Part shown: positions 25,021 to 33,941 of the stretch, in pieces
Position numbering within the stretch: the stretch's first letter is position 1
Layout of the letters: the number at the start of each line of letters is the position of its first letter
Assembly: GCF_009933175.1 (NCBI RefSeq)
Contig: NZ_MAEJ01000022.1
Coordinates: 27,789-91,788, forward strand
DNA length: 64,000 bases
Reading direction: 5' to 3'
DNA from: Candidatus Enterococcus huntleyi
GTDB lineage: Bacteria; Bacillota; Bacilli; Lactobacillales; Enterococcaceae
The notes under the pieces: generated by a model
Told to the model about the DNA's origin: nothing
Seen by the model: the letters and a program-made list of their open reading frames with translations, nothing else
The model's database searches: none
Program-made: the position numbers and the translations under genes

Positions 25021-27300
25021 GTGGCACTCATTTATGTGAATCAAGAAACGCTAGAATTTCATTTGACGAATGGGCAGGTCAGCTATATCTTTCGTGTGAT
25101 GGAAAAAGTTCAAACGTTGGAACAGTTATATTATGGCAAAGCAATCAGACATCGAGAAGATTTTTCTTATCTGATTGAGCGTGAAGTTCGCCCATCAAAC
25201 AATCAGTTTGACGGGGATCATACTTCATCTTTGGAACACGTGAAGCAGGAGCTGCCTGTGTATGGTACGACTGATTTTCGTTATCCGGCTTTGGAAATAA
25301 CGTATCCGGATGGCGATACGATTAGTCGCTTTCGCTATCAGTCGTATGTTGTCCAGAATGGTAAGCAGAAGATTGCTGGACAGCCAACGACCTTTTCGAA
25401 AGAAGCAGATGCTCAAACGCTAGTGATTTACTTGAAGGATGAATATTCTGATGTAGAGCTGCAGTTGAGCTATACGATTTTTAAAGAATACCCAGTGATT
25501 ACTCGCCATGCGACCCTTACCAATTCTGGTCAAGAGGAAGTGACGGTTAATCGTTTGATGAGTTTAAGTATTGATTTACCAACCAAAGATTATGAACTGC
25601 TTCATTTAACGGGTGCTTGGGCACGAGAAACGCAGGTTCAACGAGAGGCTTTACACTATGGTGTTCAATCAATTTCTAGTACGCGTGGGGCGAGTAGCCA
25701 CGTGCATAATCCGTTTTTTGCCTTATGTGAGCCGACAGCTAATGAAGTAGCGGGTGAGGTTTTCGGTTTCAGTTTGGTCTATAGTGGGAATTTTTTAGGT
25801 CAAATAGAAGTTGATACTTATGAGGTGACGCGACTGATGTTAGGGATTAATCCTTTCCAATTTGCCTGGCAATTAAAGGCAGGGGACTCCTTTTCAACAC
25901 CGGAAGCTGTGATGGTCTATAGTGACACTGGCTTGAATGGGATGAGCCAAACGTTTCATTCCTTTTATCAAAATCAGTTGGTTCGCCCACAGTGGGCGCA
26001 CAAGGAGCGACCTATTTTATTAAATAATTGGGAAGCGACTTACTTTGATTTTGATGAAGCTAAGCTTGATGCGCTGATTGAAACGGCAAAAGAGCTGGAA
26101 ATTGAGTTGTTTGTCTTAGATGATGGCTGGTTTGGTGCGCGCAATAGCGATAACTCATCGTTAGGAAATTGGACGGTGGATCCTAAAAAATTACCAAATG
26201 GTTTGTCGGCGCTGTCGAATAAAATTCATAAGGCGGGCCTGAAATTTGGATTATGGTTTGAGCCAGAGATGGTTTCAGCTGAAACAGCATTATATGAGGA
26301 ACATCCTGAGTGGCTTTTAGGTCATCCAAAAAAGAATCGCTCACATGGGCGTAACCAGTTTGTCTTAGATTTCGGTCAACCAGAAGCGGTCGAAGAAATT
26401 TTCCGTCAGATGAAAGCTATATTAGATGAAACACCGATTGATTATCTAAAATGGGATATGAATCGCTATATCTCTGAAGCTTTTTCGACACATTTGGCCA
26501 AAGAGCAACAAGGCGAAGTTTTCCATCGCTATATTTTAGGCGTCTATACGCTTTATGAAAAATTATTAGCCGCTTATCCAGAATTGCTGATTGAATCTTG
26601 TGCGGGAGGTGGCGGTCGATTTGACCCAGCACTGCTGTATTATGCTCCGCAGACGTGGGCGAGTGATGACACGGATGCCGTCGAGCGTTTGAAAATTCAA
26701 TATGGTGCATCGATGATCTATCCTTTGTCGAGTATCGGCAGCCATGTGTCTGAGGTGCCGAATCATCAGGTTGGTCGGATCACTTCACTTAAAATGAGAA
26801 ATGATGTCGCAACCTTTGGCACCTTCGGCTATGAACTAGACGTGACTAAGCTTTCTGTTGAACAAAAAGCAGAAATTAAGCAACAGGTTCGCGTGTTTAA
26901 AGAGTCACGTGGCTTGATCCATTCGGGTGATTTCTATCGTTTAGTCAGTCCATTTCATTCAAATGAAGCAGCTTGGATGGTAGTTTCAAAGGATAAACGT
27001 CAAGCGATTGTAGGTTATTACCAAGTATTGGCAGAACCTAATCCAATCTATAAACGACTGAAGTTACAAGGCTTAGCAGACGACTTTCAGTATCAAGTGA
27101 GTCAGCAACCAGCAGAAACAGAGCAAGATCAAAATCAAGTACAAAATCAAAAACAGGCACGTTATGGCGATGACTTAATGAATGTCGGGCTGATTTTTGG
27201 TGAAAATTATATTGATCGGGCCCAAGAGTATTGGGCAAAAGAAAAACAAGGGGACTTTCACAGTCAACTTATCTATTTGAAAGCAATTGATGAGGTGTAA
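25021..27300 (+). CDS. Alpha-galactosidase, GH36
   Basis: Cytoplasmic GH36 enzyme that removes alpha-1,6-galactose side chains from galactomannan oligosaccharides or raffinose-type sugars; 759 residues. An N-terminal beta-sandwich (about 1-330) precedes the TIM barrel. The catalytic nucleophile is the Asp in YLKWDMNR (about 479) and the acid/base is in TWASDDTDAVER (about 547-550). LFVLDDGWFGARN and the Cys-Gly-rich ESCAGGGGRFD are further signatures. The start is GTG at 25021 with GGAGGG 8 bases upstream. A Gln-rich insert (about 690-715) near the C-terminus is unusual. The GH1 gene starts 2 bases after its stop. Confidence 0.93.
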   Translation: MALIYVNQETLEFHLTNGQVSYIFRVMEKVQTLEQLYYGKAIRHREDFSYLIEREVRPSNNQFDGDHTSSLEHVKQELPVYGTTDFRYPALEITYPDGDTISRFRYQSYVVQNGKQKIAGQPTTFSKEADAQTLVIYLKDEYSDVELQLSYTIFKEYPVITRHATLTNSGQEEVTVNRLMSLSIDLPTKDYELLHLTGAWARETQVQREALHYGVQSISSTRGASSHVHNPFFALCEPTANEVAGEVFGFSLVYSGNFLGQIEVDTYEVTRLMLGINPFQFAWQLKAGDSFSTPEAVMVYSDTGLNGMSQTFHSFYQNQLVRPQWAHKERPILLNNWEATYFDFDEAKLDALIETAKELEIELFVLDDGWFGARNSDNSSLGNWTVDPKKLPNGLSALSNKIHKAGLKFGLWFEPEMVSAETALYEEHPEWLLGHPKKNRSHGRNQFVLDFGQPEAVEEIFRQMKAILDETPIDYLKWDMNRYISEAFSTHLAKEQQGEVFHRYILGVYTLYEKLLAAYPELLIESCAGGGGRFDPALLYYAPQTWASDDTDAVERLKIQYGASMIYPLSSIGSHVSEVPNHQVGRITSLKMRNDVATFGTFGYELDVTKLSVEQKAEIKQQVRVFKESRGLIHSGDFYRLVSPFHSNEAAWMVVSKDKRQAIVGYYQVLAEPNPIYKRLKLQGLADDFQYQVSQQPAETEQDQNQVQNQKQARYGDDLMNVGLIFGENYIDRAQEYWAKEKQGDFHSQLIYLKAIDEV

Positions 27301-27302
27301 AA

Positions 27303-28730
27303 ATGAAGAAAAAATTTCCAAAAGATTTTTGGTGGGGTGCCGCGACGTCTGGTCCACAAAGTGAAGGACGTTTTAATAAACAACATACAAATGTATTCGA
27401 TTATTGGTATGAAATTGAGCCAGAAGCGTTTCACAATCAAGTTGGCCCAGATACGGCCTCAAATTTCTATAATAGTTATAAAGAAGATATCCGTTTAATG
27501 AAGAAAATCGGGTTAAATAGTGTCCGCACATCGATTCAATGGACACGTCTGATTGACGATCTTGAAGAAGGCACGGTCAATCAGGCAGGCGCCGAATTTT
27601 ACAATCAGGTGATTGATGAATTTATCGCGCAAGGGATTCGTCCGGTGATTAATCTGCATCACTTTGATTTACCGGTTGAACTTTATCAAAAATATGGTGG
27701 CTGGGAATCGAAGCACGTGGTCGATTTATTTGTTAAATTTGCTAAGCAATGCTTCCGTTTGTTTGGTGACAGAATTACCGACTGGTTTACTTTCAATGAG
27801 CCGATGGTGATTGTTGACGGCCAATATTTGTATCAATTCCATTATCCAAAGGTCGTTGATGGGAAAAAGGCTGTCCAAGTAGCCTATAATCTGCAATTAG
27901 CTTCGGCAAAAGCCATTCAAGCGTTTCGCGAAATTAATCAAAATGAAGCGAGCCGAATTGGCACAATTCTCAATCTGACGCCGTCATACCCTGCGACAGA
28001 GGAACCTGAAGATGTAGCGGCGGCTGAATTTGCTAATCTTTGGTTGAATCAACTGTTTTTAGATGCTTCGGTGAAAGGTGAGTTTCCAGAAAAATTAGTT
28101 TCATATTTAACTGAAGATCAAGTGATTTGGGAGTCAACAGCTGAAGAATTAGCCATCATCAAAGAGCAAACAATTGATGTTTTAGGGGTCAATTTCTATC
28201 ATCCGCATCGTGTTAAACGACCAAGCGTTTCAGCGGACAGTCTAGCCGTTGATTGGATGCCAAATAAATATTATGACGAATATGAGATGCCTGGTAGACG
28301 TATGAATGTCGATAAGGGCTGGGAAATTTATCCGCAAGCTTTGTATGATATTGCGGTAAACATTCGCGATAATTATGGCAATATTGATTGGTTTGTCTCA
28401 GAAAATGGCATGGGTGTGTCTCGTGAAGAGCGCTATTTGAATAACGAAGGTATGATTGAAGATGATTATCGGATTCAATTCATAGAAGAGCATCTGTATT
28501 GGTTGGCTAAAGGGATTGAGGCCGGATCGAACTGTTTTGGTTACCATTTGTGGACGCCAATCGACTGTTGGTCATGGGGCAATGCGTATCGGAATCGCTA
28601 TGGCTTTATTTCTAACAATATCCATACACAGGTCAAGACGATTAAGAAGTCTGGTCACTGGATTAAGGAAGTTGCAGCGGCAAATGAAGTAGACTTTTCA
28701 GAGGCTGTTACGAAAAAATTTGCTGAATAA
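27303..28730 (+). CDS. GH1 beta-glycosidase (non-phosphorylated substrates likely)
   Basis: GH1 TIM-barrel enzyme, 475 residues. The acid/base is Glu166 in TFNEPM and the nucleophile Glu367 in SENGMG. Phospho-beta-glycosidases bind the 6-phosphate through a Ser-x6-Lys-x-Tyr set in the loop SW-N-Y-KRYG. Here that loop reads CWSWGNAYRNRYG (422-434): Ser424 and Tyr433 remain, but the Lys position is Asn431. Loss of the lysine, together with ABC rather than PTS import in the locus, suggests it hydrolyses unphosphorylated beta-glucosyl or beta-mannosyl oligosaccharides. Gene databases may still label it 6-phospho-beta-glucosidase. The ribosome site lies inside the alpha-galactosidase tail. Confidence 0.87.
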   Translation: MKKKFPKDFWWGAATSGPQSEGRFNKQHTNVFDYWYEIEPEAFHNQVGPDTASNFYNSYKEDIRLMKKIGLNSVRTSIQWTRLIDDLEEGTVNQAGAEFYNQVIDEFIAQGIRPVINLHHFDLPVELYQKYGGWESKHVVDLFVKFAKQCFRLFGDRITDWFTFNEPMVIVDGQYLYQFHYPKVVDGKKAVQVAYNLQLASAKAIQAFREINQNEASRIGTILNLTPSYPATEEPEDVAAAEFANLWLNQLFLDASVKGEFPEKLVSYLTEDQVIWESTAEELAIIKEQTIDVLGVNFYHPHRVKRPSVSADSLAVDWMPNKYYDEYEMPGRRMNVDKGWEIYPQALYDIAVNIRDNYGNIDWFVSENGMGVSREERYLNNEGMIEDDYRIQFIEEHLYWLAKGIEAGSNCFGYHLWTPIDCWSWGNAYRNRYGFISNNIHTQVKTIKKSGHWIKEVAAANEVDFSEAVTKKFAE

Positions 28731-28765
28731 TCAAAAGATAGATAGACAAACGAATCTAATACACC

Positions 28766-28773
28766 TATACTTT
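28766..28773 (+). promoter_or_regulatory. Third TATACTTT motif, upstream of gntR
   Basis: TATACTTT sits about 40 bases before the gntR start and is extended as TATACTTTTAAAGTA, a near palindrome. It matches the motifs at 19849 and 20834 and may be the autoregulatory operator. Confidence 0.4.
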
Positions 28774-28813
28774 TAAAGTAGAAGAACAATTTTTTTCTTG
28801 GGGAGGAAGAATG

Positions 28814-29530
28814 ATGCAAAAATATATCCTTATTTCAAATGACATCAGAAATAAGATTTTGAAGGGCGAATATACAGCAAATCAGCAGATTCCTTTTGAA
28901 AAAGATTTATGTGTATATTATGATTCGAGTAAAATGACGGTTAAAAAGGCCTTAGACATGCTGGTGACAGAGGGGCTTATCATTAAGCGACGCGGTTCAG
29001 GGACCTTTGTCAAAGATATTGGTCCGGATGAATTGGAGCGTATGAGTGTTGCCAATCAGTTCAGAGGAACCACTGCCTTAAATCCGGATAAAGAAGTCAC
29101 GAGTACGATTCTCAATTTTTCGGTGATTCCTTGCCCTGAGAATGTTCAGAAAAAGTTGAATATTGATGCGGATAGTTTTGTTTACGATGTTTATCGGGCA
29201 CGTTATATTGACGGTCAGCCACATGTGATGGAAAAAATGTATATGCCGATTGATTTAATTCCAGGCTTGAAAAAGGCCAATATTGAGCGCTCTATTTATG
29301 AATATATAGAAGAGAAGCTCCACCTGGTCATTCAAAGTGCCCATCGAACGATCACTGTGCGTAAAGCAACTGCTCACGAAGCCAAGTATTTAGCGCTTCA
29401 AGAAGGCGATCCAGTTGCTGTAGCCGATCAGATTGGGTATTTGGACACAGGGGCAGCCTTTGAGTATTCAACCTCTGTTCATAGATACGATGAATATTCT
29501 GTGGAGATTGTGTTGACCAGAGATAATTAA
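28814..29530 (+). CDS. GntR family (HutC subfamily) transcriptional regulator of the mannan locus
   Basis: GntR/HutC regulator of 238 residues. The winged helix occupies about 5-70 (IRNKILKGEYTANQQIP, SKMTVKKALDMLVTEGLI, RRGSGTFVKD). A UTRA effector domain follows (about 90-235), with the usual YDVYRARYIDGQPHVMEKMYMP pattern in its first half. Effectors of UTRA domains are often sugar phosphates or sugars. Position at the end of the locus suggests repression of the mannan genes, comparable to GmuR of the Bacillus glucomannan operon. GGAGG lies 7 bases before ATG 28814; an in-frame ATG at 28811 is an alternative. Confidence 0.87.
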   Translation: MQKYILISNDIRNKILKGEYTANQQIPFEKDLCVYYDSSKMTVKKALDMLVTEGLIIKRRGSGTFVKDIGPDELERMSVANQFRGTTALNPDKEVTSTILNFSVIPCPENVQKKLNIDADSFVYDVYRARYIDGQPHVMEKMYMPIDLIPGLKKANIERSIYEYIEEKLHLVIQSAHRTITVRKATAHEAKYLALQEGDPVAVADQIGYLDTGAAFEYSTSVHRYDEYSVEIVLTRDN

Positions 29531-29584
29531 GCTCTCACTAAATATAATAAAAATAGCTGAAATAGCTAGGAATAGTCTATGTAG

Positions 29585-29628
29585 ACAAAAAAGACAGAAG
29601 CCCTTTTGAGGTTTCTGTCTTTTTTTGC
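29585..29628. terminator. Bidirectional terminator between gntR and the PPDK regulator gene
   Basis: AAAAAAGACAGAAGCC pairs with GGTTTCTGTCTTTTTTT, with one wobble pair. A-run and T-run on either side serve both convergent units. Confidence 0.9.
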
Positions 29629-29664
29629 TTGCCTAATTCTGTGTGGTTAGCACGGTGAATGTCC

Positions 29665-30483
29665 TTAGGCAAATTGTTCTTTATCGAGTGCTTCCAAAAC
29701 TAGGAAAGCGGACTCTTCAATAGATTTATGTGTTACATCGATGACGGTTACACCTAGCTTTTCGAACAAGTCTTGGGCATATTGTAACTCTTCTCGGATT
29801 CGGTCACTGTTTGTATATTTAGATAATTGGTCGAGGCCTAGTGATTGCAAACGATTCGTTCGGATTTTTTCCAAACTGTCTGGGTCACAGGTTAAACCGA
29901 TTATTTTATTTGCTGGCACTTTTTTCAGTTGTTCAGGTAAAGGAACTTCTGGAATAAGTGGCAAATTGGCTACTTTTAAATGTTTGTTGGCTAAATACAT
30001 ACTGAGCGGCGTTTTTGATGTCCGCGAAACCCCTAATAGGACTAAGTCAGCATCTAAGAAACCACGTGGATCTTTGCCATCGTCAAATTTTACGGCAAAT
30101 TCGATAGCAGAAATTCGACTGAAATATTCTTTATTCAACTGATGCACAACCCCAGGTTCATTTAAAGGGGAGATACCGGTTTGAGCGTGAATCATTTCTG
30201 AAAAGGGCGTCATGATATCGAAGAACTGTAAGCCAGTTCGTTGGCAAAAAGCAGACACCACATTGACTAATTCGGGATTTACTAGCGTTGTTAAAACAAT
30301 CGCTTTATCCGATAGCGCATCTTTTAAAATTTCTGTTAGTTCCTCTTTGTCATTAATAAAGGGGAAACGATAGGTTGGAGTGAAGTTGATCGTTGGAAAC
30401 TGCGCGGTCACGACAGAAACCAGTTTTTGATTTGTCTCACCTACTGCATCTGAAATTAAATATAAAGCAACATTTTTTGTCAT
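29665..30483 (-). CDS. Pyruvate,phosphate dikinase regulatory protein (DUF299, kinase/pyrophosphorylase)
   Basis: Bifunctional ADP-dependent kinase and Pi-dependent pyrophosphorylase that switches pyruvate,phosphate dikinase or PEP synthase by threonine phosphorylation; 272 residues, normal length. The nucleotide-binding loop GVSRTSKTPLS (about 150-160) is intact, as are the N-terminal YLISDAVGETNQKL and the NEPGVVHQLN segment. It lies 10 bases downstream of ccpN, the same pairing as ccpN-yqfL in Bacillus subtilis, where YqfL modulates CcpN activity. No PPDK gene is in the window, so here too the CcpN-related role may be the important one. Confidence 0.9.
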   Translation of the reverse strand: MTKNVALYLISDAVGETNQKLVSVVTAQFPTINFTPTYRFPFINDKEELTEILKDALSDKAIVLTTLVNPELVNVVSAFCQRTGLQFFDIMTPFSEMIHAQTGISPLNEPGVVHQLNKEYFSRISAIEFAVKFDDGKDPRGFLDADLVLLGVSRTSKTPLSMYLANKHLKVANLPLIPEVPLPEQLKKVPANKIIGLTCDPDSLEKIRTNRLQSLGLDQLSKYTNSDRIREELQYAQDLFEKLGVTVIDVTHKSIEESAFLVLEALDKEQFA

Positions 30484-30493
30484 AGTCTTACTC

Positions 30494-31123
30494 CTATCTA
30501 TTCATTTCGGTCGATTTTGCCTGCTGAATAATATAGTCCAACAAACGTGATTTTGTTATTTTACCAATAACTTTTAAAGGCTCAGTCTCGCTAACGATAG
30601 GAATTGAATCCACTTGGTACGTATGCAATAAATCGCCGGCTTCCAAGATTGACATGTCTTTCGTACAGGTCTTTACATGCGGTGCCCGTGTCATAACCAC
30701 CGCAACTGGCGTTTTTTCAATATGATTGCTGAGTGAAGCCCGCAGTAAATCTTTTCTCGATAATACGCCGACTAATTCATGTTCTTGATTGGTAACATAT
30801 AATGAACCAACGTCATACATAAATAAGGTCGTGATGGCATCGTGAATACTTGAGTCATGTGTAATTAATAATGGTGGAATCATGATTTCAGAGATTTTTG
30901 TCGAAAAAGTTTTATCGAAAAATAAAGGTTCGATTGTCTCGCCGACATATGTGTAACCAACTTTTGGACTGGCTTGAAGAATTCCAACCATCGTCAAAAA
31001 TGATAGGTCGGCACGCAAGGTTGCCCGGGAAATAGCCAATTGTTCAGAAATTTTTTCTCCACTAACTGGTTGAAATTTTTTCACAACTTCGATGATTTTC
31101 TCTTGGCGTTCAGATAAATTCAT
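30494..31123 (-). CDS. ccpN: CcpN-like transcriptional repressor with CBS domains
   Basis: 209-residue repressor: an N-terminal winged helix (about 1-60, SERQEKIIEVVKK, ISRATLRADLSFLT) followed by two CBS domains (about 75-130 and 140-200) that bind adenine nucleotides. In Bacillus subtilis CcpN represses gluconeogenic genes (gapB, pckA) during glycolysis. The start at 31123 has AGGGGG about 7 bases upstream; the 17 preceding codons are unlikely to be translated. It forms an operon with the PPDK regulatory gene. Its targets in this organism are not visible in the window. Confidence 0.88.
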   Translation of the reverse strand: MNLSERQEKIIEVVKKFQPVSGEKISEQLAISRATLRADLSFLTMVGILQASPKVGYTYVGETIEPLFFDKTFSTKISEIMIPPLLITHDSSIHDAITTLFMYDVGSLYVTNQEHELVGVLSRKDLLRASLSNHIEKTPVAVVMTRAPHVKTCTKDMSILEAGDLLHTYQVDSIPIVSETEPLKVIGKITKSRLLDYIIQQAKSTEMNR

Positions 31124-31550
31124 AAGCCCCCTGCTTTCTTCTATATGTACATATATCTTGCTATCACGTATCATATTATACTCTTTATCATTGAATATGC
31201 AACATAAAAACGGAATGAATCTTATTATGTGCTATATTGTAATGTTTTTTTGTTAATATGTGGCGTATATTAAAGGAGGGTTATTTTTATAGGAACAAGA
31301 ATTGTATTTTTTTGAAAAGGAAATGCTGAGCAAGTTGAATTATTAAGTAGAAGGAGTGAATTTCGCAGAGTGGAAGTGAGCTGTTTCGGTTCACTGAGTG
31401 CTTCTTCTTGCCTAATGAATGTTCGATTTAAAATTCACTAGAAATATAGATTTCTATAAAAATCGGGCTCTGCGGCTTTATAAAATAATCAACAATTGAA
31501 TCTGTAGTCAGTCATGTTCATTATTTTTTTGGTAGAGAGCCCAAATTGTC

Positions 31551-31693
31551 TACTAGTGTCTATTCGCACTGTTTTCGAATTTTTTCAGTAGAGGAGAAAG
31601 TAGCAAAAACGCATTATCCAGTGGGTTTTGCCTCTAAAACTAGCTATTTTGCATTCGTTTTTTCATCAAAAGTTGTGCGAATAGGCACTAGTG
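31551..31693. mobile_element. MITE-like element, copy 1
   Basis: A 143-bp element whose ends are inverted repeats: CTAGTGtCTATTCGCAC at the left and GTGCGAATAGgCACTAG at the right, one mismatch. An inner TAGAGG/CCTCTA pair lets the whole element fold into a long stem. It carries no gene. A second copy, about 80-85 percent alike by eye, lies 294 bp further on. The surrounding 31124-31550 stretch is AT-rich with no supported gene; the ccpN promoter should be within its first 100 bases. Confidence 0.7.
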
Positions 31694-31844
31694 GGAATAA
31701 AATGGCTATTTATTGCCTAAATAAATGAACGAATTAAACTATATAAGAGCTAACGAATCCTATAAGTACAAGGTTTTCTGATTGATTTTTGCGGAAAGTG
31801 AGCGGCTATCTTTTGTTGATTAGTTGGAAATTTGAGGATTTGGT

Positions 31845-31987
31845 CACTAGTGTCTATTCGCACTGTTTTCGATTTTTGTTAGTAGAGGAGAAAGTAACAA
31901 AAATGCATTATCTAGTAGGTTTTCCCTCTAAAATCAGCTATTTCAGCTCTATTTTCCTATCAAAAGTTGTGCGAATAGGCACTAGTG
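31845..31987. mobile_element. MITE-like element, copy 2
   Basis: Same length and ends as copy 1: CACTAGTGtCTATTCGCAC and GTGCGAATAGgCACTAGTG. Internal differences are mostly single substitutions, several in loops. Similarity continues about 60 bp past the right ends (GGCTATTTATT ... TAAATAA), so the pair may have arisen by local duplication. The remaining 31988-32266 holds no gene I can support. Confidence 0.7.
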
Positions 31988-32280
31988 GGGAAAAAACTAG
32001 CCATTTCAACCCTTTTTTGGCTATTTATTCTGACTTAAATAACAGATTTAGAACTATAAAATCAGAAAACTGTGATATTTGTCCAACTTATTTATACAAT
32101 GTATCTGAAATCTTGTAAGATTCAGCTGTTTGAAATTATCAGATAAATTAGTTGCTACCTAGAATCAAGAAGAATTAACTATTTATTAAGGAGTTGGAAA
32201 ATTTAAGCGCATTACTTTTGACTCTTTTTTCATTTAGTAAGATGATAGTAGCGTGGAAGGCCCTTTGAAAGGAGATTCAA

Positions 32281-32682
32281 ATGATGTCTACAGTGTTTGT
32301 GAATTTTCCAGTAGCGGATGTTGCAAGATCAACTGAATTTTATGAAAAGTTGGGTTTTGAAAAGAATCAGGAATATTCAAATGAAACAACGAGTTCAATG
32401 GTCTGGGATGATCATTTTTGGATTATGCTCTTGCCTCATGACTTTTATCGCAAATTTATTAATGGCAAAGAAATTATCGATGCAAAAACGACAAGTGGGA
32501 CATTGATTGCTATTAGTATGGATAGTGCAGACAAAGTGAGAGCATTTGCTGAGACTGCCAAAGAAAATGGCGGGTCCTATTATGCGTTAGATATGGGGAT
32601 ACCGGAAGAATTGATGTTCAGTTTAGAAGTCCAGGATTTAGACGGAAATATGTTGGAGCCTGTCTGGATGGGCGACCAGTAA
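32281..32682 (+). CDS. VOC (glyoxalase/bleomycin-resistance fold) family protein
   Basis: 133-residue vicinal-oxygen-chelate protein. The N-terminal FVNFPVADVARSTEFYEKLGF and the C-terminal FSLEVQDLDGNMLEPVWM are the two halves of the fold. The final metal-ligand Glu is present (EPVWM). Members bind or modify small molecules; related lactic-acid-bacterial proteins are annotated only as glyoxalase family. AAAGGAG precedes the ATG-ATG start; the second ATG (32284) is also possible. Single gene with a terminator at 32776. Confidence 0.83.
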   Translation: MMSTVFVNFPVADVARSTEFYEKLGFEKNQEYSNETTSSMVWDDHFWIMLLPHDFYRKFINGKEIIDAKTTSGTLIAISMDSADKVRAFAETAKENGGSYYALDMGIPEELMFSLEVQDLDGNMLEPVWMGDQ

Positions 32683-32775
32683 GAAGTAAAAAAATAGAAA
32701 TCAGAGGATGGGGAAACAATCAAGAGAGTGAGGTGCAAGTGGCCTTGTGGATTGTTTGTCAAAGATTCTGGCAAT

Positions 32776-32814
32776 CCAAGACTGGAGCACAGGTTCCGGT
32801 CTTGGTTTTTTAGA
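32776..32814 (+). terminator. Intrinsic terminator of the VOC gene
   Basis: CAAGACTGGA pairs with TCCGGTCTTG (one G.U) around a short loop and is followed by six T. Confidence 0.8.
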
Positions 32815-32840
32815 CAGTAATTTTTTTCAGGAGGAGAACA

Positions 32841-33815
32841 ATGTATCGCAGGTTTATTTTACTATTATTGATTATTTTAGCAGGCTGTTCGAGTGAGTCA
32901 AACACATCAGATAAGCAGGCAAGTAGTCAATCAGAAAGCACAAGTACGAGTATCAGTGCTGGGCTTTCGACAGAGTCTGTGGCAACAACCGTGACCGACA
33001 CTAAAAAAGCAGCAAGCACATCAACTACAGCAGAAGTGAGTCAGCAATCTGATCAGAAAAATGCTTCAGATAATGAAGAACAATCAGATGGGACTGCGAC
33101 TTCCAATGCGGATTCAGCTACAGAAAATCAAGCAGACGCAGATTCCAACGACTTAGCAAATGCTTCAACACCGACGAATGGTCCATCTGATTCAGGACAA
33201 GATCCAGAAGATATCCAGAATTGGCGGGCAAAAGTGGGTAGTTTAATTCCAGCAGTTGAGGCGAATGATGTGGCTGAGGTACGACAAATTCTTCAAGACA
33301 ATACTTATCCAATTAATGAAATCAATGAACAGGAAGAGAGTCCTCTCCTGATAGCTACGCATCAAAATAATATTGAGATTGCCAAGCTTTTAATTGATGC
33401 TGGGGCCGATGTCAATCAACAGGATGAGATTCAGGATAGTCCGTATCTATATGCTGGGGCAGAGGGGCGGACGGAGATTCTCGCTTACATGATTGATCAT
33501 GGGAAGCCGGATCAATCCGTGCGCAATCGTTTTGGCGGGAATGCACTGATTCCAGCTGCTGAAAAAGGTCATATCGAAAATGTTAAATTGTTACTCGCGG
33601 AAGGCAAGGTCAATATTAATTTACAAAATTATTCAGGATATACTGCGTTAATAGAGGCGGTTGCTTTGCGCGATGGGTCACAGGTCTACCAAGATATTGT
33701 TCGATTACTCGTGGAAGCTGGCGCAGATAAGACGCTTAGAGATAATTCAGGGCGGACAGCTGCTGAATATGCGTCGGCATTGGGCTATCAGAATATGTAT
33801 CAAATGTTGCAATAA
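32841..33815 (+). CDS. Ankyrin-repeat lipoprotein with Ser/Thr-rich linker
   Basis: 324 residues. The signal peptide ends in the lipobox ILAGC (Cys16), so the protein is lipid-anchored outside the membrane. Residues about 17-120 form a low-complexity Ser/Thr/Asp/Gln linker. From about 130 to the end there are five or so ankyrin repeats, for example SPLLIATHQNNIEIAKLLID and NALIPAAEKGHIENVKLLL, followed by an unusually long insert in the fourth (DGSQVYQDIVRLLVEAGADK). Ankyrin repeats bind other proteins; the partner is unknown. AGGAGG lies just upstream of the ATG. Similar lipoproteins occur in enterococci and lactobacilli, but I do not know a function. Confidence 0.85.
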   Translation: MYRRFILLLLIILAGCSSESNTSDKQASSQSESTSTSISAGLSTESVATTVTDTKKAASTSTTAEVSQQSDQKNASDNEEQSDGTATSNADSATENQADADSNDLANASTPTNGPSDSGQDPEDIQNWRAKVGSLIPAVEANDVAEVRQILQDNTYPINEINEQEESPLLIATHQNNIEIAKLLIDAGADVNQQDEIQDSPYLYAGAEGRTEILAYMIDHGKPDQSVRNRFGGNALIPAAEKGHIENVKLLLAEGKVNINLQNYSGYTALIEAVALRDGSQVYQDIVRLLVEAGADKTLRDNSGRTAAEYASALGYQNMYQMLQ

Positions 33816-33941
33816 ATAAGCGCAGAGTAATGGCAGAAATTACAATGGAATAGAACCAACAATGAAACAGAATCTACATTGAGATAGAACCAACAATAAA
33901 ACACCAAAAGCAGTACAAAAAAGAAACGCTTGAGAGGATGG

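Noticed and set aside
31546..32118. Two similar open frames over the MITE-like elements
   Set aside because: They are translations of the inverted-repeat elements; no ribosome sites, and the similarity is explained by DNA repetition.
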